A DNA stretch of 64,000 bases from Campylobacter massiliensis (GTDB taxonomy: Bacteria; Campylobacterota; Campylobacteria; Campylobacterales; Campylobacteraceae), in NCBI RefSeq assembly GCF_014253065.1, contig NZ_JACLZK010000001.1, positions 124,001 through 188,000 of the forward strand, given 5' to 3'. Under the pieces are notes generated by a model. The model ran no database searches, was not told where the DNA came from, and saw only the letters and a list, made by a program, of their open reading frames with translations. The number at the start of each line of letters is the position of its first letter. Position 1 is the stretch's first letter. Both the position numbers and the translations under genes were made by a program. Below, piece after piece: positions 50,491 through 60,160 of this stretch.

Positions 50491-51053
50491 TTTGCGTTTC
50501 CTTGATAGTGTTCTAAATTTTTGACGATGGATTGTAGCTGTGAATTTAACGGAACCTTCTTAAATTCGTTTTTCGCTTCGTCGATTTTATTTTCTTTCAT
50601 CAGCTCGTAACCTCTAATAACCGCCTTATACGAGCTTAAAATTTGACCGCTAGGCTCGTTTATCTGAGACTTTACGATATCTTTTAAAAGGGGGTCGATC
50701 TGCTCGTTTGATAGCGACTTTAGCGCGTTTGTATCGTTGTTGTCAACCGCTCTTTTAAACTCGTAAAGCGCGTAAAGCGAGGCGTCTTTTTGCTTTAGCT
50801 CGGCTTTTGCCTGCTCGTCTTTCGGATTTAGTATTAGTTTTGCGTAAGCGGCGTTTGCGGCTTTAAATTCTTTTTCTTTTAATGCGCCGTTTATATAGTA
50901 TCCCGCCGCGCCGATGACGCCCAAAACGACCGCGCCGATGATAATTTTTTTATATTTTTTAAAAAATCTTTCGCTTTTTATTATATTTTCTAAAAATTGT
51001 TCCTGAGTATTTAACTCTTCCTTTATAGAATCAATATCATCTTTGATAGCCAA
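50487..51053 (-). CDS. YfgM-like single-pass membrane protein with TPR-like domain
   Basis: A 188-residue protein with a basic cytoplasmic start, one membrane segment at about 38-55 (IIIGAVVLGVIGAAGYYI) and a helical periplasmic domain with TPR-like repeats (ASLYALYEFKRAVDNND, KAVIRGYELMKENKIDEA). The topology matches YfgM, which in E. coli works with the periplasmic chaperone network at the SecYEG/BamB interface. It is the first gene of the operon and diverges from gatC. Confidence 0.7.
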   Translation of the reverse strand: MAIKDDIDSIKEELNTQEQFLENIIKSERFFKKYKKIIIGAVVLGVIGAAGYYINGALKEKEFKAANAAYAKLILNPKDEQAKAELKQKDASLYALYEFKRAVDNNDTNALKSLSNEQIDPLLKDIVKSQINEPSGQILSSYKAVIRGYELMKENKIDEAKNEFKKVPLNSQLQSIVKNLEHYQGNAK

Positions 51054-51136
51054 GTTTTTTCCTTAAATTTAAGTTATTGAAAGTTCGTAATTGTAGCATA
51101 ATAAATATAAAACAGCATAAAAATCAAGGCAAATTG

Positions 51137-51145
51137 TGTTATAAT
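51137..51145 (+). promoter_or_regulatory. extended -10 promoter for the gatC operon
   Basis: TGTTATAAT at 51,137-51,145 is a consensus extended -10 (TGnTATAAT), expected to start transcription near 51,152, 25 bases before the gatC ATG. Campylobacter promoters often lack a clear -35 box, and none is visible here. Confidence 0.6.
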
Positions 51146-51176
51146 GCGGGAAAATTTAAAAATTTGGCGAGGTTTT

Positions 51177-51464
51177 ATGCAGATAGATGATACGTTATTA
51201 ACCAAACTTGAAAAGCTTAGTTCGCTCAAAGTCGAGAGCGATAAGCGAAGGGAGATCGAAGGTCAGCTCAGTGAAATTTTGAGCTTCGCTGGAATACTAG
51301 ATGAGCTTGATCTAAGCGCTTCTAGGGCGGTAGTAAGCTCTATAGAGGGCGGAACTCCGCTAAGAGAAGACGTAAGCGTGAGCTCGGACGTGATAGAAAC
51401 TATACTAAAAAACGCTCCGATGAGCAGCGGGCACTTCTTCGTCGTACCAAAAATCATAGAGTAG
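51177..51464 (+). CDS. gatC: Asp-tRNA(Asn)/Glu-tRNA(Gln) amidotransferase subunit C
   Basis: A 95-residue GatC subunit that stabilises GatAB in making Gln-tRNA and Asn-tRNA. MQIDDTLLTKLEKLSSLKV at the start and the VSSIEGGTPLREDVS segment are typical. ATG 51,177 matches the family start; an upstream frame start at 51,144 lies inside the promoter. It heads the gatC-pilT-cvpA-fur-lysS-glyA cluster. gatA and gatB are not in the window. Confidence 0.92.
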   Translation: MQIDDTLLTKLEKLSSLKVESDKRREIEGQLSEILSFAGILDELDLSASRAVVSSIEGGTPLREDVSVSSDVIETILKNAPMSSGHFFVVPKIIE

Positions 51465-51468
51465 AAAA

Positions 51469-52551
51469 ATGGAAGAAATCGAAAAATTTAACACCAGTCT
51501 TGAAATACTGCTAAAAACCGTCGTTCACAACAAAGCCAGTGACTTGCACATTGTATCAAGAAGCGAACCGCAAATCAGAATAGACGGCACATTAAGACCT
51601 CTAGAGCTCGGAGTTTTGAGCGGACACGACATACAAGATATCTGCTATGCGCTCATAACCGACGTACAAAAAAGCGAACTGGAGGAAAACAGAGAGCTTG
51701 ACTTTGCCATAGAGCTTCCCGGCGTCGGACGCTTCAGAGGCAACTACTACTACACGATGAACGGCGATTTGGCTGCCGCATTTCGTATCATTCCGACCGA
51801 GATCCCTTCGCTAGATGATCTTAAAGCGCCTAATATCTTTAAAGAAGTCGTAAAGCGCGAAAAAGGAATGATACTAGTTACCGGCCCGACGGGTAGCGGT
51901 AAATCCACTACGCTTGCGGCTATGCTAAACGAGATAAATTTGACCGAAAGAAAGCACATAATCACGATCGAAGATCCTGTGGAGTTCGTGCATACGAATA
52001 AAAAATCTCTTTTTTCTCACAGAAATATCGGTACAGATACGCAGTCTTACGCTAGAGCACTTAAATTTGCCCTCCGTGAAGACCCAGATATCATCCTGGT
52101 GGGCGAGATGAGAGATAGGGAGACGATATCGACCGCGATCACGGCTGCGGAGACGGGACACCTCGTATTTGCGACCTTGCACACAAACTCAGCCATCCAG
52201 ACCATCAACCGTATCATAGATAGCTTTGAGGGCGGCGAGCAGCTTCAAGTGCGAAATATGCTTTCCGTTTCGCTAACTGCGGTTATCTCTCAAGCTTTGC
52301 TTCCAAAAATCGGCAGCGGACGGCTCGCGGTTCATGAAATTTTGATAAACAACGCCGCTATCGCAAACCTTATCCGCGAAAATAAGGTGCATCAAATTTA
52401 CTCTCAAATGCAGCTAAATCAGCAAATGACCGGCATGACTACTCAAACGCAAGCCCTTATGAAGGCTATCAGAGCAAATCAGATAACTAAAGAGATGGCG
52501 ATGAGATACTCTACGAGCCAGCAAGAGCTGGGCGGATTGTTGGGTATGTAA
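51469..52551 (+). CDS. pilT: PilT-type twitching/retraction ATPase
   Basis: A 360-residue hexameric secretion ATPase of the PilT class. The N-terminal PAS-like domain has DLHIVSRSEPQIRIDG, followed by Walker A GPTGSGKSTT (about residue 140), the Asp box EDPVEF, Walker B with VGEMRD and the PilT His box in HTNSAIQTINRIID. The AIRANQITKEMA region near the C-terminus is the PilT marker. No type IV pilin or PilB gene is near. It lies 4 bases after gatC and its stop overlaps cvpA as TAATG. In C. jejuni, as I recall, gatC is followed directly by cvpA. Confidence 0.92.
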   Translation: MEEIEKFNTSLEILLKTVVHNKASDLHIVSRSEPQIRIDGTLRPLELGVLSGHDIQDICYALITDVQKSELEENRELDFAIELPGVGRFRGNYYYTMNGDLAAAFRIIPTEIPSLDDLKAPNIFKEVVKREKGMILVTGPTGSGKSTTLAAMLNEINLTERKHIITIEDPVEFVHTNKKSLFSHRNIGTDTQSYARALKFALREDPDIILVGEMRDRETISTAITAAETGHLVFATLHTNSAIQTINRIIDSFEGGEQLQVRNMLSVSLTAVISQALLPKIGSGRLAVHEILINNAAIANLIRENKVHQIYSQMQLNQQMTGMTTQTQALMKAIRANQITKEMAMRYSTSQQELGGLLGM

Positions 52552-53144
52552 TGGATTTTGTTACATTATTTGACGTAGTCGTCGTTTCGCTTGTTTTGAT
52601 ACTGGGCATAAAAGGCGTAATAAGCGGACTAATAAAGGAAATTTTCGGCCTTATCGGCCTTATCGGCGGTATCGTCGTAGCTAGTAGATTCGGCGCTAGG
52701 GTCGGCACTCTAATAAGCGATAATATCTATAAGATAGAGGGCGATTCCGTTCTGTTTTTTGCCGGATTTTTAGCGACGCTTATCGTGTTTTGGGTACTTT
52801 GCCTAGGTATCGGCGCCTTTTTATCAAAGCTAGTCGGACTAAGCGGACTTGGATTTTTAGATAAACTGGGCGGATTTATCATCGGAAGCGCCAAAATTTT
52901 CCTAGTTTTTGCGGTTTTGATAGTGACCATTTCAAACATTCAAGTCTTAAATAACAAAATAGAACCTTATTTTAGAGGAAGTAAGCTGTATCCGATCTTG
53001 CTGGATACGGGCAAATGGATAATGAACGTGGATGTAAAAGGCATAGCAAGCGGGGTAGGAAATATCGAGACGCCGTTTGATGCCTCTATGCAGGAGCAAA
53101 GGCCAAATTTAGAGATAAATTCGACGATTAAGGAGTACAAATGA
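52551..53144 (+). CDS. cvpA: CvpA-family membrane protein
   Basis: A 197-residue membrane protein with four hydrophobic segments in the first 125 residues and a soluble tail. [25 protein letters not shown] at the start is the CvpA signature. CvpA is linked to colicin V production in E. coli and to envelope stress resistance elsewhere; its molecular action is unknown. It overlaps pilT by one base and fur by four. Confidence 0.88.
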   Translation: MDFVTLFDVVVVSLVLILGIKGVISGLIKEIFGLIGLIGGIVVASRFGARVGTLISDNIYKIEGDSVLFFAGFLATLIVFWVLCLGIGAFLSKLVGLSGLGFLDKLGGFIIGSAKIFLVFAVLIVTISNIQVLNNKIEPYFRGSKLYPILLDTGKWIMNVDVKGIASGVGNIETPFDASMQEQRPNLEINSTIKEYK

Positions 53145-53614
53145 TGATTGAGAATTTAGAATACGACGCGCTTCTTGAGAAATTTAAAAAAATTTTGAGA
53201 GATAACGGGCTAAAATACACGCAACAGCGAGAAGTTCTACTAAAGACGCTCTATAACAACGACGAGCATTTCACTCCGGAGAGACTTTATTTTTTCATTA
53301 AAGAGACCTATCCTGACTTAAACGTCGGTATCGCGACCGTTTATAGGACGCTAAATTTGCTTGAAGAAGCCGAGATGGTAACCTCTATCAGCTTTGGCTC
53401 GCAAGGTAAAAAATTCGAGCTCGCAACCAAGCCTCACCACGATCACATGATATGCCGCAGATGCGGAACTATCATCGAATTTGAAGACGCAACCATAGAA
53501 AAAAGACAAGCAAATATCGCAAAAGAACACGGCTTTAAGCTAACCGGACACATGATGCAGCTTTACGGAGTGTGCAAAGAGTGCAATGCCAAAGAGGCAA
53601 AGGGCGGCAAGTGA
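53141..53614 (+). CDS. fur: ferric uptake regulator
   Basis: A 157-residue Fur repressor. An N-terminal winged helix ([21 protein letters not shown], about 19-39, and [12 protein letters not shown]) is followed by the metal region [12 protein letters not shown] and a second CxxC as CKEC near the C-terminus. It should repress iron-uptake genes when ferrous iron is plentiful; the ABC operon at 3,763 is a natural candidate target. ATG 53,141 overlaps the cvpA stop; 53,144 is an equally possible start. Its stop overlaps the GTG of lysS. Confidence 0.95.
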   Translation: MMIENLEYDALLEKFKKILRDNGLKYTQQREVLLKTLYNNDEHFTPERLYFFIKETYPDLNVGIATVYRTLNLLEEAEMVTSISFGSQGKKFELATKPHHDHMICRRCGTIIEFEDATIEKRQANIAKEHGFKLTGHMMQLYGVCKECNAKEAKGGK

Positions 53615-55116
53615 TATTTGAAAATCAACTGGAGATCCAGAGGCTAGAGACCGCAAACGAGTTAAGAGATGCCGGTATAAATCCATATCCGCACTTTTTG
53701 CGCCGCGATATGGATATAACTAAATTTAGGCTCAAATTTAAACATATAATAGACACTGAAGAAAAGAGTGCCGAAGGCCAGCTAGTAAGCCTAGCCGGAC
53801 GGATTAAGCTCATCAGGGATGCGGGCAAGGCGATATTTGCCAACATCGAGGATGAGGACGGCAATCTCCAAATTTACTTTAGCAACAAGACGCTTGATCC
53901 CGATTGGTTTAAGGTCGTAAAGAAAAATATCGAAGTAGGCGACATCATATATGTGCGTGGATATGCCTTCGTCACGCGAACGGGTGAATTTTCGATGCAC
54001 GTTAGCGAGCTAACTTTAGCGTCTAAGGCCATTTCGCCGCTTCCGGAGAAATTCCACGGACTAACGGACATCGAGACTAGATACCGCCAGAGATACCTTG
54101 ATATGATAATGAATCCGGAGGTTAGGGCTGATTTTAAGCGCCGCTCGGTTATCGTTAGCACGATTCGTAGATTTTTCGAGGACAAGGGCTTTTTAGAGGT
54201 TGAGACTCCTATGATGCATCCGATCCCGGGCGGAGCTAACGCTAAGCCTTTTGTAACATTTCACAACGCGCTTGGCGTGGAGAGATTTTTGCGCATCGCG
54301 CCCGAGCTTTATCTAAAGCGTCTCATCGTGGGCGGCTTTGATGCGGTTTACGAGATGAATAGAAATTTCCGCAACGAGGGTATGGACCTAACGCATAATC
54401 CCGAATTTACAAGTATCGAGTTTTACTGGGCGTGGCATACTTATCACGATTTGATGGGGCTAACCGAGGAGCTATTTAACGTGCTTCTCGATAAACTCGA
54501 TATGCCTAAAATCATCGAATTTGACGGTATGCAGATCGATTTTAGCAAGCCGTTTAAACGAATAAGCTACAAAAAAGCGCTCGTAGAAATCGGCGGACTA
54601 GACGAAGCAATCATTGGCGATAAGGATAAAATTTTAGCTAAGCTCAAAGCGGACGGCTTTGAGGCAAATGCCAAGCTTGATTTAGGGCATTTGCAGGCCG
54701 AGCTTTTCGATAATTACGTAGAGAGCAAACTAACCGATCCGACGTTTATCATCGACTATCCGATTTCTATTAGTCCGCTTTCTCGCAGAAGCGACGCAAA
54801 TCCAGATATAGCGGAGAGATTTGAGCTATTTATCGCAGGGCGCGAGCTGGCTAACGGTTTTAACGAGCTAAACGACCCGATCGATCAATACGGTCGTTTC
54901 GCTTCGCAGATCGAAGCCAAAAACGCCGGCGACGACGAAGCTCACGAGATGGACGAGGACTATGTGAGGGCTCTTGGCTACGCGATGCCGCCGACGGCCG
55001 GGCAGGGCATCGGCATAGATAGGCTCGTGATGCTACTAACTAATAAAAAATCCATCCGCGACGTGGTGCTTTTCCCTGCGATGAGACCTCAAAAAAACGA
55101 AACCAAGGAGAATTAA
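53611..55116 (+). CDS. lysS: lysyl-tRNA synthetase, class II
   Basis: A 501-residue class II LysRS. An N-terminal OB-fold anticodon domain (about 60-150) precedes the catalytic core with motif 2 [18 protein letters not shown] and motif 3 [19 protein letters not shown] 53,611 overlaps the fur stop and has GGGCGG upstream. The longer frame from 53,572 lies in fur and is rejected. The 1-base overlap with glyA continues the operon. Confidence 0.95.
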   Translation: MIFENQLEIQRLETANELRDAGINPYPHFLRRDMDITKFRLKFKHIIDTEEKSAEGQLVSLAGRIKLIRDAGKAIFANIEDEDGNLQIYFSNKTLDPDWFKVVKKNIEVGDIIYVRGYAFVTRTGEFSMHVSELTLASKAISPLPEKFHGLTDIETRYRQRYLDMIMNPEVRADFKRRSVIVSTIRRFFEDKGFLEVETPMMHPIPGGANAKPFVTFHNALGVERFLRIAPELYLKRLIVGGFDAVYEMNRNFRNEGMDLTHNPEFTSIEFYWAWHTYHDLMGLTEELFNVLLDKLDMPKIIEFDGMQIDFSKPFKRISYKKALVEIGGLDEAIIGDKDKILAKLKADGFEANAKLDLGHLQAELFDNYVESKLTDPTFIIDYPISISPLSRRSDANPDIAERFELFIAGRELANGFNELNDPIDQYGRFASQIEAKNAGDDEAHEMDEDYVRALGYAMPPTAGQGIGIDRLVMLLTNKKSIRDVVLFPAMRPQKNETKEN

Positions 55117-56360
55117 TGAGTTTGCAAAGTTACGATAAAGAAATTTTTGATTTAGTAAATTTAGAACTAAAACGCCAATGCGACCACCTCGAGATGATCG
55201 CGAGCGAAAATTTTACCTACCCTGAAGTAATGGAAGTAATGGGCTCGGTTCTAACTAATAAATACGCAGAAGGCTATCCCGGCAAACGCTACTACGGCGG
55301 CTGCGAATACGTCGATCAGATCGAGCAGCTAGCGATCGATCGCTGCAAAGAGCTTTTTGGTTGCGAATTTGCAAACGTACAGCCAAACTCGGGCTCGCAG
55401 GCAAACCAGGGCGTTTACGGCGCGCTTTTAAATCCTGGCGATAAAATTTTAGGCATGGATCTAAGCCACGGCGGACACCTAACTCACGGCGCAAAGGTAA
55501 GCAGCTCGGGTAAAATTTACCAGAGCTTTTTCTACGGCGTGGAGCTTGACGGACGCATAAACTACGACAAAGTGATGGAAATCGCGCAAATCGTAAAACC
55601 TAAGATGATCGTGTGCGGCGCAAGCGCATATACGCGCGAGATAGAATTTAAGAAATTCCGCGAGATCGCCGATGCAGTAGGCGCTATACTCTTTGCAGAC
55701 GTAGCTCACATCGCCGGTCTGGTCGTAGCCGGAGAGCATCAAAATCCTTTCCCGCACTGCGACGTGGTGAGCTCGACTACGCACAAGACGCTTCGCGGAC
55801 CTCGCGGCGGTATCATCATGACAAATAACGAAGAGTACGCCAAAAAGATAAATTCATCCATCTTCCCTGGCATTCAGGGCGGACCGCTAGTTCACGTCAT
55901 CGCGGCAAAGGCGGTAGGCTTTAAGCATAACCTTTCGCTTGAATGGAAAATTTACGCTAAGCAAGTTAAGGCAAACATTAAAAAACTAGCCGAAGTTTTA
56001 GTAAAACGCGGCTTTGATTTAGTTAGCGGCGGTACCGATAACCATCTAGTTTTAATGAGCTTTTTAAACCGCGATTTTAGCGGTAAAGACGCTGACATCG
56101 CGCTAGGAAATGCGGGCATAACCGTAAATAAAAATACCGTTCCTGGAGAAACTAGAAGTCCGTTTATCACGAGCGGTATCCGAATCGGAAGTCCAGCGCT
56201 TACGGCCCGCGGTATGAAAGAGGCGGAATTTGAGATCATCGCAAATAAAATCGCCGACGTGCTAAGTGATATCAATAATGCCGAGCTTCAAAGCACGGTA
56301 AAAGCCGAGCTAAAAGAGCTTGCGAGCAAATTTATCATCTACGACAGGGCGACTTATTAA
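55116..56360 (+). CDS. glyA: serine hydroxymethyltransferase
   Basis: A 414-residue PLP enzyme converting serine and tetrahydrofolate to glycine and methylenetetrahydrofolate. The start [19 protein letters not shown] and the PLP-lysine motif [16 protein letters not shown] (Lys near 228) are diagnostic. HIAGLV and PGIQGGP are also present. The start overlaps the lysS stop as TAATG and its stop overlaps the next gene in the same way. Confidence 0.97.
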   Translation: MSLQSYDKEIFDLVNLELKRQCDHLEMIASENFTYPEVMEVMGSVLTNKYAEGYPGKRYYGGCEYVDQIEQLAIDRCKELFGCEFANVQPNSGSQANQGVYGALLNPGDKILGMDLSHGGHLTHGAKVSSSGKIYQSFFYGVELDGRINYDKVMEIAQIVKPKMIVCGASAYTREIEFKKFREIADAVGAILFADVAHIAGLVVAGEHQNPFPHCDVVSSTTHKTLRGPRGGIIMTNNEEYAKKINSSIFPGIQGGPLVHVIAAKAVGFKHNLSLEWKIYAKQVKANIKKLAEVLVKRGFDLVSGGTDNHLVLMSFLNRDFSGKDADIALGNAGITVNKNTVPGETRSPFITSGIRIGSPALTARGMKEAEFEIIANKIADVLSDINNAELQSTVKAELKELASKFIIYDRATY

Positions 56361-56902
56361 TGCAGAGCATAGACACCGCGCTAATCAAAATGAACACGAG
56401 CCACTACTGGATCAAACGCGATAATATCGTAAGCAAGATCGAGTATAAAGGACGGACTTTTTTTAATAAATTTGAGCTCATAAACGAGCCTCTAAGCTAT
56501 CAGGTGATAAAAGATCACGACGAGGGCAAGATCACCGTCGCGCACTCGCTGATACTGCCGGGCGACAAGGTCGAAAATATCGTCTTTGACTACAACGGCA
56601 GGATGCCTGAGCGCTTTTGGCACCGAGCTCAGCTTTTGCTTCGCGAGGAGGGGTTTATAAATTTTACCGCCTACGAGAGCAAGACGCCGGGACACTTGCA
56701 CCTTTACGTGCACAAGGGGCACACGACCCTAAACGAGGGCTATCAGATTGCAAATAAGCTATCTATGCTGCTTAGTTCGCGTTTGGTTAAAGAGTGGAGA
56801 GTGTTTCCGACGATGGAAATGCCGAAAGAATTTAACATCTTGACGTTGCCGTATAGGGTCTATCAAAAAGAGCGCGGCGCAAGCTGGTCAAAACATATGT
56901 AA
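56360..56902 (+). CDS. DUF1882-domain protein of Campylobacterota
   Basis: A 180-residue soluble protein, corresponding by sequence style and position to the DUF1882 gene after glyA in C. jejuni. [21 protein letters not shown] near the N-terminus and [15 protein letters not shown] are its striking segments. No catalytic motif is recognised. One-base overlap with glyA and a 9-base gap to the SPOR gene indicate one transcript. Confidence 0.8.
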   Translation: MQSIDTALIKMNTSHYWIKRDNIVSKIEYKGRTFFNKFELINEPLSYQVIKDHDEGKITVAHSLILPGDKVENIVFDYNGRMPERFWHRAQLLLREEGFINFTAYESKTPGHLHLYVHKGHTTLNEGYQIANKLSMLLSSRLVKEWRVFPTMEMPKEFNILTLPYRVYQKERGASWSKHM

Positions 56903-56911
56903 GGAGTAAAA

Positions 56912-57838
56912 ATGGAGTATAACGAGCTAAGAGACATTATGCTTGATAACAATGAGGACAAAAAGAGCAAAAACGTCAAGAGGATCCTCATCCTCGTTGC
57001 CGTTTTCGTCATTATCTTTTTAGCTGTTCTCATCGTGATGAAATTTTTAAATTCGCCGGAGACTAACGATCAAGTCGCGCAAACCGACTCTAGACTGGTT
57101 TTACCGCCTGAGCCAGATAATACGCGAAGTATCCCGCAGCAAGTGAGCGTGCCTGCCACTCCGCCTAGCGAGCCTGCGCCTCAGGTAGCGCAAACTAACG
57201 TCCCTCCAGTCGCTCCGCCTCCTCCGTCCGAGCCTCAAGCGCAGCAGCCAAATCCTACTTTTGAGCAGGTGCCTATCGTGCCTGAAAACAAAGGTCAAGA
57301 TAGCTTTGAGGATATGGTAAAAGCGCTCAAGGAAAAAGAGGATAAAAGACAGCAAGATACAGGTGCGGCAGCTCCTGCGCCGACCGAGCCTTCTACTATA
57401 CAGGGTGCTTTAAAGCAAAATGACGCGCCAAACGCTCAACCAAGCGAGCCAAAAGCCGAGCCTAAGCAGCACGTAAACGTAGTAAAGCAAAAAGAGCCTA
57501 AACAAGAAAAAGCCGCAAAACAGCCTAAAAACGATGCGGCTAAAGAAAAGCCGGCTAAACAAAAGCCGGCCAAACAAGCTCCTACAGCTAACGGCGGCGA
57601 GGCTCACAGTGGTAGCTACATACAAGTTTTTGCGGTCAAGCACTTTAATGAAAAAGCGCCAGAGCTTGGTAAGCTAAAAGCCGCAGGATACGCGTATAAG
57701 CTATATAGGACGAACGTAAACGGCAACGAGATTATCAAAGTGCTAGTCGGTCCTTATAGCGGTGAGCAGCTAAAAAGCGAGCTTGCTAAAATCAAGCAAA
57801 GCGCGGCTCCAAACGCCTTTATCGTAAATATAAAATGA
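56912..57838 (+). CDS. SPOR-domain membrane protein
   Basis: A 308-residue bitopic protein: short cytoplasmic start, membrane segment at about 25-46, a long Pro/Ala/Gln/Lys-rich linker (about 60-225) and a C-terminal SPOR domain (about 228-305) beginning GSYIQVFAV. SPOR domains bind denuded glycan strands at the division septum, so a DedD-like role in cell division is likely. The linker contains repeated KQ-PAK-type words. The stop overlaps the aroE start. Confidence 0.88.
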   Translation: MEYNELRDIMLDNNEDKKSKNVKRILILVAVFVIIFLAVLIVMKFLNSPETNDQVAQTDSRLVLPPEPDNTRSIPQQVSVPATPPSEPAPQVAQTNVPPVAPPPPSEPQAQQPNPTFEQVPIVPENKGQDSFEDMVKALKEKEDKRQQDTGAAAPAPTEPSTIQGALKQNDAPNAQPSEPKAEPKQHVNVVKQKEPKQEKAAKQPKNDAAKEKPAKQKPAKQAPTANGGEAHSGSYIQVFAVKHFNEKAPELGKLKAAGYAYKLYRTNVNGNEIIKVLVGPYSGEQLKSELAKIKQSAAPNAFIVNIK

Positions 57839-58650
57839 TGATTTTTGCCGTTTTCGGCAACCCTATATCCCACTCCGTTTCGCCGAGGCTACACAACCTA
57901 GCTCTCGGCGAGCTGGGTCTATCTCGCGAAGCCCTATATACTCGCTACGAGCTAGAAGACGGCTCGCGACTCATCTCTAAATTTAAAGAACTAAAACTAA
58001 GCGGCGCAAACGTAACCGTACCTCACAAAGAAGCTGCGCTCGCACAATGCGACATCGCAGACGAAACTGCTACTAAAATCGGCTCCGTAAACACTCTGGT
58101 ATCTCGCGGCGATAAAATTTACGGATACAATACCGACGCGCCTGGATTTTTACTAGCGATAGAAGATTTCGGACAGATAAACTCAGCTCTCGTTTTAGGC
58201 GCGGGCGGGACGGCTAGAGCGGTCGCCTATGCGCTAAAAAGCCGCGACGTGCGAGTTTGCGTGCTAAATAGAAGCGAGGAGAGGCTGGCAAATTTTGCCG
58301 AATTTGAAAAATTTAGCTGGACGAATTTTGGCGAATTTAGAGGCTGCAAATTTGATCTCGTCGTAAATACGACCTCGGCTGGGCTAAAAGATGAAAATTT
58401 GCCCGCGCCGATCGAGATTTTACGCCCGATTTTAGATGAAGCTAAATTTGCATTCGACGTGATTTACGGCAAAAAAACGCCATTTTTAAATTTAGCCGCC
58501 GCTAGCGGACTCGCGCATAAAGACGGCTCAGAGATGCTGCTTTTTCAAGCGGTAAAGGCATTAAATTTATTTTTCGAGGGTTCGCTTGACGAGACTAAAA
58601 TCGAAGCCTCGATGCGAAAAGCCCTTTATTTATCGGCTTCTTCTAGATAA
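57835..58650 (+). CDS. aroE: shikimate dehydrogenase
   Basis: A 271-residue NADPH-dependent enzyme reducing 3-dehydroshikimate in aromatic synthesis. The substrate site has GNPISHSVSPRLHN and GANVTVPHKEAAL (catalytic Lys), and the cofactor site LGAGGTARAVAYAL. The stop region overlaps the pyk stop on the other strand by 25 bases, so the two genes end inside each other. Confidence 0.95.
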   Translation: MMIFAVFGNPISHSVSPRLHNLALGELGLSREALYTRYELEDGSRLISKFKELKLSGANVTVPHKEAALAQCDIADETATKIGSVNTLVSRGDKIYGYNTDAPGFLLAIEDFGQINSALVLGAGGTARAVAYALKSRDVRVCVLNRSEERLANFAEFEKFSWTNFGEFRGCKFDLVVNTTSAGLKDENLPAPIEILRPILDEAKFAFDVIYGKKTPFLNLAAASGLAHKDGSEMLLFQAVKALNLFFEGSLDETKIEASMRKALYLSASSR

Positions 58651-60080
58651 TAATCTATCTGAGCTTTTCTTAAAATTCTGATCAAATCAGAGCTGCCCGC
58701 CACTCCCGTCGGATATCCGGCCGTCATGATATAGCTTTTGTCGTCTTTTATGTAGCCTTTTTGGACTGCGGCTTTGATCGATTTAGCCATTAGCGTATGC
58801 AGTCTTTCTTCCTTTTCTATCACGAACGCCGCCGTGATGCCCCAGCAAAGAGTCAGCCTATATGCGGCCTGTTCGTTGTGCGTTATGGCGATGATATCTA
58901 TATCCGTGCGGTATCTAGCTAGTTTCGCCGCCGAGCCGCCCGATGAGGTTAGCGCGATGATACCGTCTACTTTTAGCGCCGAGGCGAGCCTAGCTGTACT
59001 AGATGCCATCATATCCGTATCGTCGTAGTGACCAAAATCAAATTTATTAAAAGGATAAATTTGCTGCGTTTGGATTATGGTGTTGCTCATCGCTTCCACG
59101 ACGGCGACCGGGTTTATGCCGACCGCGCTTTCTTCGCTTAGCATGACTACGTCGGTGCCGTCTAGTACGGCGTTTGCCACGTCGCTGATCTCGGCTCTAG
59201 TTGCCGTTTCGTGCTCGGCCATGCTTAGCATCATCTGCGTAGCGGTGATGACCGGCTTAACGGCTTCGTTTGCTTTTTTGATGATAAGCTTTTGGATCGT
59301 CGGCACCTTGTAGTACGGCACCTCGATACCTAGATCTCCGCGAGCGACCATCACGCCGTCGCTAACCTCGATGATTTCGTCGATATTTTCTACGGCGTCA
59401 AATTTTTCTATTTTGGCGTAAATTTGAGCTTTAGAGCCAAAGCTTTTTAGGATTTCTCTAGCTTTTCTTATATCGTTTGCATTTTGCACGAAAGAGATCG
59501 CGACGAAATGCACACCGTTTTTGGCGCCGAATTCCAAATCTTTTAAATCCTTAGGTGTGATAACTTCGATATTAAGCTTGGTATTTGGGAAATTTACGCC
59601 CTTGTTCGAGCGGAGTATCCCGTCGTTTTCCACTACGGCTTCTACTTTTTGAGCGCTTGCGTTTACGATCTTAGCGCGAATCTGTCCGTCACATAGATAT
59701 ATGTACTCGCCCATTTTTAACGCGGCTAAAATTTGAGGCTGATTTATGCAAAGCTTATAGCGATTTTCGTCTATTTGCTCGCCGAGTATTTCTTCTTTTA
59801 CGAAGATTAGCGTATCGCCGATTTTTAGTTTAAATTCGCTTCTGTCTAGTTTGCCGACTCTTATTTTAGGGCCGCAGATATCCTGAAATATACCTATTTT
59901 GCGCCCGAGCTTCGCCTCTACTTGCCTGATTTTATCGATATTTGATTTGTGATATTCGTGCGTGCCGTGGCTGAAATTTAGCCTAAAAGCATTGACTCCG
60001 GCCAAAACTAATTGCTCCATAACCTCTATGGACTCGCTGGCCGGTCCGACCGTGGCTAGGATTTTTGTTTTTTTATTCAT
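58626..60080 (-). CDS. pyk: pyruvate kinase
   Basis: A 484-residue pyruvate kinase making ATP and pyruvate from phosphoenolpyruvate. ATKVGPAS-type start reads ILATVGPASES, then FRLNFSHGTHEYH, the metal site MVARGDLGIEVPY, ATQMMLSM and the SEESAVG block are present. ATG 60,080 is chosen because family similarity begins at once and AAAGGGG precedes it; the frame continues upstream to 60,158 without similarity. It diverges from the TRAP binding protein. Confidence 0.95.
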   Translation of the reverse strand: MNKKTKILATVGPASESIEVMEQLVLAGVNAFRLNFSHGTHEYHKSNIDKIRQVEAKLGRKIGIFQDICGPKIRVGKLDRSEFKLKIGDTLIFVKEEILGEQIDENRYKLCINQPQILAALKMGEYIYLCDGQIRAKIVNASAQKVEAVVENDGILRSNKGVNFPNTKLNIEVITPKDLKDLEFGAKNGVHFVAISFVQNANDIRKAREILKSFGSKAQIYAKIEKFDAVENIDEIIEVSDGVMVARGDLGIEVPYYKVPTIQKLIIKKANEAVKPVITATQMMLSMAEHETATRAEISDVANAVLDGTDVVMLSEESAVGINPVAVVEAMSNTIIQTQQIYPFNKFDFGHYDDTDMMASSTARLASALKVDGIIALTSSGGSAAKLARYRTDIDIIAITHNEQAAYRLTLCWGITAAFVIEKEERLHTLMAKSIKAAVQKGYIKDDKSYIMTAGYPTGVAGSSDLIRILRKAQIDYYLEEADK

Positions 60081-60160
60081 GGATGCCCCTTTTTTGCGCA
60101 ATTTTACCAAATTTTTAAAAAAAATAAGTATAATCGGCCAATTTATTTCAAGGAGCAAAA

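Noticed and set aside
53572-53610. Longer N-terminus for lysyl-tRNA synthetase
   Set aside because: These codons lie inside fur in another frame; GTG 53,611 at the fur stop matches the family start.
57101-57643. Leftward frames inside the SPOR-domain gene
   Set aside because: They are antisense shadows of the low-complexity linker and consist of Arg/Leu-rich sequence typical of such shadows.
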